A DNA stretch of 7,988 nt from an uncultured Clostridium sp. Its GTDB lineage: Bacteria; Bacillota; Clostridia; TANB77; CAG-508. Made by a program: the position numbers and the translations under genes. This document shows positions 4,809 to 7,988 of this stretch, piece by piece. Position 1 is the stretch's first letter. The number at the start of each line of letters is the position of its first letter. The notes under the pieces were generated by a model that saw only the letters and a program-made list of their open reading frames with translations, had not been told where the DNA came from and did no database searches. Location of the stretch: contig CAMEUC010000054.1 in assembly GCA_945937855.1 (NCBI GenBank), positions 1 through 7,988 on the forward strand, in the 5' to 3' direction.

Positions 4809-7241
4809 TTATTCTTCCTCTTTTTCAGAAATTCTTTCTATACTTACAACTTTACCTTCATTTGTTCTCATAAGTGTAACACCTTGTGTTGATCTTCCTA
4901 GTACACTTATTTCTGATGCATTTATTCTAATTATTGTTCCTGTATCTGTTATAAGCATTACATCATCTGTATCATCTACTATTTTAATTCCTACTATTTC
5001 TCCAGTTTTTGGAGTCACTTTATATGTTATTACTCCTTTTCCTGCTCTAGCTTGTACTCTATATTCATCAAGTTCTGTTCTTTTTCCAAATCCATTCTCT
5101 GTTATTGCAAGAAGTGTTTTTTTGCTACCTTCTATTATTGGTTCCATTCCAATTACATAATCATCTTTATCAAGTTTTATACCAATTACACCTTGAGAAA
5201 CTCTACCTATTGGTCTTACATCTTTTTCTGTAAATGTAATTGCAATACCTTTTCTTGTAACTAAAACAACATTATCTTGTCCATCAGTTAATCTTACATC
5301 TATCAATTCATCATCGTCTTTTAATGTAATTGATAATAAGCCTGTTTTCTTTCCTGAAACATATTCAGTCAAAGCAGTTTTCTTAATCATACCATTTCTT
5401 GTTGCAAATAATAAATATTTTCCTTCTGCAAAATTTTGTATTGGTATTATTGTAGATATTTTTTCGTCTGCATCTAGTCTTAATAAGTTAACTATTGCAG
5501 TTCCTTTTGCTGTTCTTCCTGCTTCTGGTATTTCATATCCTCTTAATTTATACATTTTTCCTTTATTACTAAAGAATAAAATTGTATCGTGTGTAGAAGC
5601 TGTAAATATTTCTTTAACAAAATCTTCTTCTCTTGTTGCAATTCCTGTAATTCCTTTTCCTCCACGTTTTTGGCTCTTATATGTATCTATTGGCATTCTT
5701 TTAATATAGCCAAAATGTGTTAAAGCAATTACTGTTTGTTCTTCTTTTATTAAATCTTCTACTTCAAATTCACCTTCGGCTGCAACTATCTTTGTTTTTC
5801 TTTCATCTCCGAATTTTTCTTTTATTTCTAAAAGTTCATCTTTTATTATTTTATATACTAAAGTTTCGCTTGATAAAATTTCTTTTAAATATGCAATTAA
5901 TTTCATTAATTCATTATATTCTTCTTCTATTTTTTCTCTTTGTAAACCTTGTAATGTTCTTAGTCTCATATCTAATATTGCTTGTGCTTGAATTTCAGAA
6001 AGTCCAAATCGTTCCATTAATTTTTCTTTTGCATCATCATAAGATGTTCTAATTATACGAATAACCTCATCAATATTATCTATAGCAATTCTTAATCCTT
6101 CCAAAATATGAGCTCTTGCTTCTGCTTTATCAAGTTCAAATTTAGTTCTTCTTAAAATTACTACTCTTCTATGTTCTATATAATGGTCTAAGCATTCTCT
6201 TAGTGTTAATATTCTTGGTTCTCCATCAACTAATGCAAGCATTATTATTCCAAATGTATCTTGAATTTGTGTATTTTTATATAGTAAATTTAATACAACT
6301 TGTGGGTTTGCATCTCTTTTTAATTCTATAACAATTCTTACATCATGTTCTCTATCAGATTCATCTCTAATTGCAGAAATTCCTTCTATTCTTTTTTCTT
6401 TTACAAGTTCTGCAATATGTTCTATTAATTTTGCTTTATTTACTTGGTATGGTAATGAAGAAACAACTATTCTTCTTTTACCACCAGACATTTCTTCTAT
6501 TTCAGCTTCTCCTCTTAATGTTATTTTTCCTCTACCTGTTGTATAAGCTTTTTTTATTTCATCTCTTCCTAAAATTGTTGCTCCTGTAGGGAAGTCTGGT
6601 CCTTTTATAATTTGCATTAATTGTTCATCTGTTACTTCATCTTCATCTATTATTTTTACAATTCCATCTATAAGTTCTGTTAAGTTGTGTGGTGGAATAT
6701 TTGTTGCCATACCAACAGCAATACCAGATGATCCATTTAAAAGTAATGCTGGTATTTTTGCAGGTAATACAGTTGGCTCTTGTAATCTATCATCAAAGTT
6801 TGGCATAAAATCTACTGTGTTTTTTTCAATATCTGCAAGCATTAATTGAGATATTTTAGACATCCTTGCTTCAGTATAACGGTATGCAGCAGGTGGGTCT
6901 CCATCTATAGAACCAAAGTTTCCATGTCCATCTACCATTGGATATCTTAATGAAAAAGTTTGTGCCATTCTAACTAAAGCATCATAAACAGAAGCATCTC
7001 CATGTGGATGATATCTTCCTAAAACGTCTCCAACTGTTGTAGCACATTTTCTGTATGGCTTGTCTGGAGTAATTCCATCTTCATGCATTGTATATAAAAT
7101 TCTTCTATGCACAGGTTTCATACCATCTCTTACATCTGGAAGAGCACGTGCAACAATAACGCTCATTGCATAATCAATATATGCATCTTGCATCTCTTTT
7201 TCAATGTTTTTTTGTATAATAGTTTCTTCTTTCTTGTCCAT
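4809..7241 (-). CDS. gyrA: DNA gyrase subunit A
   Basis: The 810-residue subunit of the type IIA topoisomerase gyrase (A2B2) cuts and reseals DNA during negative supercoiling. The winged-helix breakage-reunion part carries the catalytic Tyr122 in AAYRYTE (118-124). The quinolone-determining region reads HPHGDASVYDA: numbering coincides with E. coli, with Ala at 83 and Asp at 87. Residues from about 500 form the DNA-wrapping beta-pinwheel, with the GyrA box QKRGGKG at 524-530, which marks it as gyrase rather than ParC. The C-terminus is acidic (EKEEE), as usual. The ATG at 7241 follows AGAGG (7252-7248) by 6 nt. It has its own promoter, and gyrB is not adjacent in this window. No terminator is evident between this gene and the ileS promoter. 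Confidence 0.98.
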   Translation of the reverse strand: MDKKEETIIQKNIEKEMQDAYIDYAMSVIVARALPDVRDGMKPVHRRILYTMHEDGITPDKPYRKCATTVGDVLGRYHPHGDASVYDALVRMAQTFSLRYPMVDGHGNFGSIDGDPPAAYRYTEARMSKISQLMLADIEKNTVDFMPNFDDRLQEPTVLPAKIPALLLNGSSGIAVGMATNIPPHNLTELIDGIVKIIDEDEVTDEQLMQIIKGPDFPTGATILGRDEIKKAYTTGRGKITLRGEAEIEEMSGGKRRIVVSSLPYQVNKAKLIEHIAELVKEKRIEGISAIRDESDREHDVRIVIELKRDANPQVVLNLLYKNTQIQDTFGIIMLALVDGEPRILTLRECLDHYIEHRRVVILRRTKFELDKAEARAHILEGLRIAIDNIDEVIRIIRTSYDDAKEKLMERFGLSEIQAQAILDMRLRTLQGLQREKIEEEYNELMKLIAYLKEILSSETLVYKIIKDELLEIKEKFGDERKTKIVAAEGEFEVEDLIKEEQTVIALTHFGYIKRMPIDTYKSQKRGGKGITGIATREEDFVKEIFTASTHDTILFFSNKGKMYKLRGYEIPEAGRTAKGTAIVNLLRLDADEKISTIIPIQNFAEGKYLLFATRNGMIKKTALTEYVSGKKTGLLSITLKDDDELIDVRLTDGQDNVVLVTRKGIAITFTEKDVRPIGRVSQGVIGIKLDKDDYVIGMEPIIEGSKKTLLAITENGFGKRTELDEYRVQARAGKGVITYKVTPKTGEIVGIKIVDDTDDVMLITDTGTIIRINASEISVLGRSTQGVTLMRTNEGKVVSIERISEKEEE

Positions 7242-7278
7242 TTTTTTCCTCTTTTCATTTTGTGTATTTTACCTCGTA

Positions 7279-7307
7279 ATTATATATGATTACACTAATT
7301 TTTGCAA
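7279..7307 (-). promoter_or_regulatory. Promoter of gyrA
   Basis: On the minus strand TTGCAA (7307-7302) is followed after exactly 17 nt by a perfect TATAAT (7284-7279), with a predicted start near 7272, about 30 nt before the gyrA ATG. The rest of the 7242-7362 gap shows only AT-rich sequence and a T tract lacking a convincing stem. Confidence 0.75.
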
Positions 7308-7362
7308 GAAAAAAAAGAGATTTTCTTACGGAAATTGTTACTATTTAATGTAATAAAACAAA

Positions 7363-7611
7363 TTACATAATTTTTATATTTTTTACCTTTATTATCATAT
7401 TATTTTCTATTTCTCCATTTACAAATACTTTGTTATTTTTCTTTAATTTTCTATAACAAAAATCTGCTACATTGTTATAACCTTTTACTTTAAATTCTTG
7501 CTTATTTAATTCTATTATAAATTCCACTTTTGCAAAATATTTTTTGCTATTTATTATAAATTTATATTCTATTTTACTTACTACTTTTCCTATGATAAAT
7601 ATTTCGTTCAT
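7363..7611 (-). CDS. Small SSB-like OB-fold protein, function unknown
   Basis: The ORF encodes 82 residues with the layout of a minimal OB fold. A first strand MNEIFIIGKVV is followed by alternating basic and hydrophobic strands (FAKVEFIIEL, QEFKVKGYNNVAD), a helix FCYRKLKKNN, and final strands KVFVNGEI and MIIKVKNIKIM. The order resembles the core of single-stranded DNA-binding proteins but lacks the long acidic tail of SSB, so a housekeeping SSB is unlikely. It is rich in lysine (predicted basic), which fits nucleic-acid binding. The ATG at 7611 is chosen because AGAGGT (7623-7618) stands 6 nt before it; an in-frame ATG at 7668 has no comparable site. It lies downstream of the DGR template repeat on the same strand and may be co-transcribed with it. 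The fold is inferred from pattern, not from a recognised family. Confidence 0.7.
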   Translation of the reverse strand: MNEIFIIGKVVSKIEYKFIINSKKYFAKVEFIIELNKQEFKVKGYNNVADFCYRKLKKNNKVFVNGEIENNMIIKVKNIKIM

Positions 7612-7686
7612 TGTTTTACCTCTTTTATTTCGTAAAATGCGTATATTCGTTTTTCTACTAATACACATTTTATTGATACCTGTTTA

Positions 7687-7779
7687 CCTAAAATCTCTTT
7701 AGGAAGGAATAGGTTTCTTTAATACTAATACCTTTACTGTATGTATTCCTTAAAATACATAATCTGAAATTTGTATTAG
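7687..7779 (-). other. Inverted-repeat-rich spacer between the template repeat and the OB-fold gene
   Basis: Several inverted repeats are packed here. ATGTATT/AATACAT (7741-7747 with 7754-7760) forms a 7-bp hairpin, and CTAATAC/GTATTAG (7725-7731 with 7773-7779) encloses it. A competing 8-bp pair is AAGGAATA/TATTCCTT (7704-7711 with 7744-7751), and CCTAAA/TTTAGG (7687-7692 with 7698-7703) forms another hairpin. No T tract follows on the minus strand, so these are not terminators. In characterised DGRs the RNA just downstream of the template repeat is needed to prime cDNA synthesis; this stretch is in that position. The role is inference. Confidence 0.45.
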
Positions 7780-7913
7780 AGTGCTGGGCGAAAACCGATG
7801 TTGTTGTTGCAATTGTACGGATTGTTGTTGTTGCGGTTAGAAGCTGGATTGTTAGAGCCGTTGTTGTTGTAATTACCTCCACGATTAACACGGTTAGTAG
7901 AAGAATTGGTTTT
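7779..7913 (-). repeat. Template repeat (TR) of a diversity-generating retroelement
   Basis: Read on the minus strand this block is dense in AAC/AAT codons: 17 of the last 39 codons are Asn. It ends NPYNCNNNIGFRPAL followed by TAA (7778-7776). Runs of unmutated AAC plus an IGFR-type end are the hallmark of DGR template repeats, whose adenines are copied with errors into the variable repeat of a C-type-lectin-fold target protein. An in-frame TGA at 7916-7914 lies just upstream, so this is not the end of a protein gene, which argues for TR over VR. It is clearly richer in G and C than its surroundings. The outer boundary near 7913 is approximate because no VR is present for alignment. The reverse transcriptase and target gene are outside the window. 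Confidence 0.85.
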
Positions 7914-7931
7914 TCAACCTATCCCTATGTT

Positions 7932-7988
7932 TTATAAATTGTAATTTGTGTAAGTAATTGCTTTGTTAAAAATATCAAAAAACATCCG
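7932..7988 (-). CDS. Possible C-terminal end of a gene entering from the right, unidentified
   Basis: From the window edge one minus-strand frame is open for 18 codons and ends in TAA (7934-7932), giving a tail with FFDIFNKAITYTNYNL. A second frame is also open from the edge to a TAG about 10 nt later, so the frame is not certain. Its position just upstream of the template repeat makes a DGR gene (reverse transcriptase or accessory protein) a natural guess, but the residues seen do not identify one. Confidence 0.25.
   Translation of the reverse strand, partial: RMFFDIFNKAITYTNYNL

Noticed and set aside
7307..7345. Run of T on the minus strand (complement of 7316-7309) as terminator of the OB-fold gene.
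   Set aside because: Only a 4-5 bp weak stem (TTTC/GAAA) precedes it; the signal is too poor to call.
7348..7368. ATGTAAT/ATTACAT inverted repeat at the stop of the OB-fold gene as a terminator.
   Set aside because: The stem is all but two pairs A-T, includes the stop codon, and is not followed by a T tract on the minus strand.
7688..7891. A 67-codon minus-strand ORF rich in Thr (TTTTALTIQLL-like) over the template repeat.
   Set aside because: It is the shifted frame of the Asn-codon block (AAC read as ACA), has no ribosome binding site, and runs through the inverted repeats of the spacer.
7779..7913. The Asn-rich block as a variable repeat at the end of a coding target gene, or as a simple GTT-type microsatellite.
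   Set aside because: An in-frame TGA sits just upstream, so no protein runs into it. The AAC runs are interrupted at regular places by scaffold codons, and the end IGFR is specific to DGR repeats.

Overview
The window is very AT-rich DNA from a bacterial chromosome. Its base composition, strong AAGGAG-type ribosome binding sites, TTGACA/TATAAT-type promoters, a DnaI/DnaC-like helicase loader and a tRNA-Ile-responsive T-box leader all suggest a low-GC Firmicute, most likely a Clostridia-class organism. That placement is inference from style and gene content; no species is claimed.

Left end (1-1139, + strand): a possible tail of an unknown gene, then a complete DnaI/DnaC-type AAA+ helicase-loader ATPase (116-1102) closed by a perfect 11-bp terminator. 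Next (about 1234-1573) is a compact locus between the loader and ileS: a 25-codon peptide gene with a sequestered Shine-Dalgarno sequence, transcribed rightward. Facing it, on the minus strand, is a predicted RNA of about 70 nt with a near-consensus promoter. The two transcripts converge on back-to-back terminators, share a direct repeat over the peptide's start codon and have complementary terminator loops. This is the architecture of the par (Fst/RNAII) type I toxin-antitoxin family, with a peptide I do not recognise.

Middle (1596-7307, - strand): ileS under its own promoter and an isoleucine T-box leader with an AUC specifier, preceded by gyrA with its own promoter. Both are complete housekeeping genes. 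GyrA carries Ala at the position equivalent to E. coli Ser83. Between gyrA and the ileS promoter lies a short open stretch in frame with gyrA, of unclear meaning.

Right end (7363-7988, - strand): a small SSB-like OB-fold protein gene, a stretch with several inverted repeats, and an Asn-codon-rich block whose reading frame ends in NNNIGFRPAL. This block has the signature of the template repeat (TR) of a diversity-generating retroelement (DGR): an uninterrupted series of AAC/AAT codons, the characteristic IGFR ending, and an in-frame stop just upstream that rules out a normal coding exon. The reverse transcriptase and the variable target gene are not in the window; they would be expected beyond position 7988 or elsewhere in the genome.

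Taken together, ordinary replication, translation and topology genes are interleaved with two small non-standard systems: a candidate new par-like antisense toxin-antitoxin module, and the edge of a DGR.
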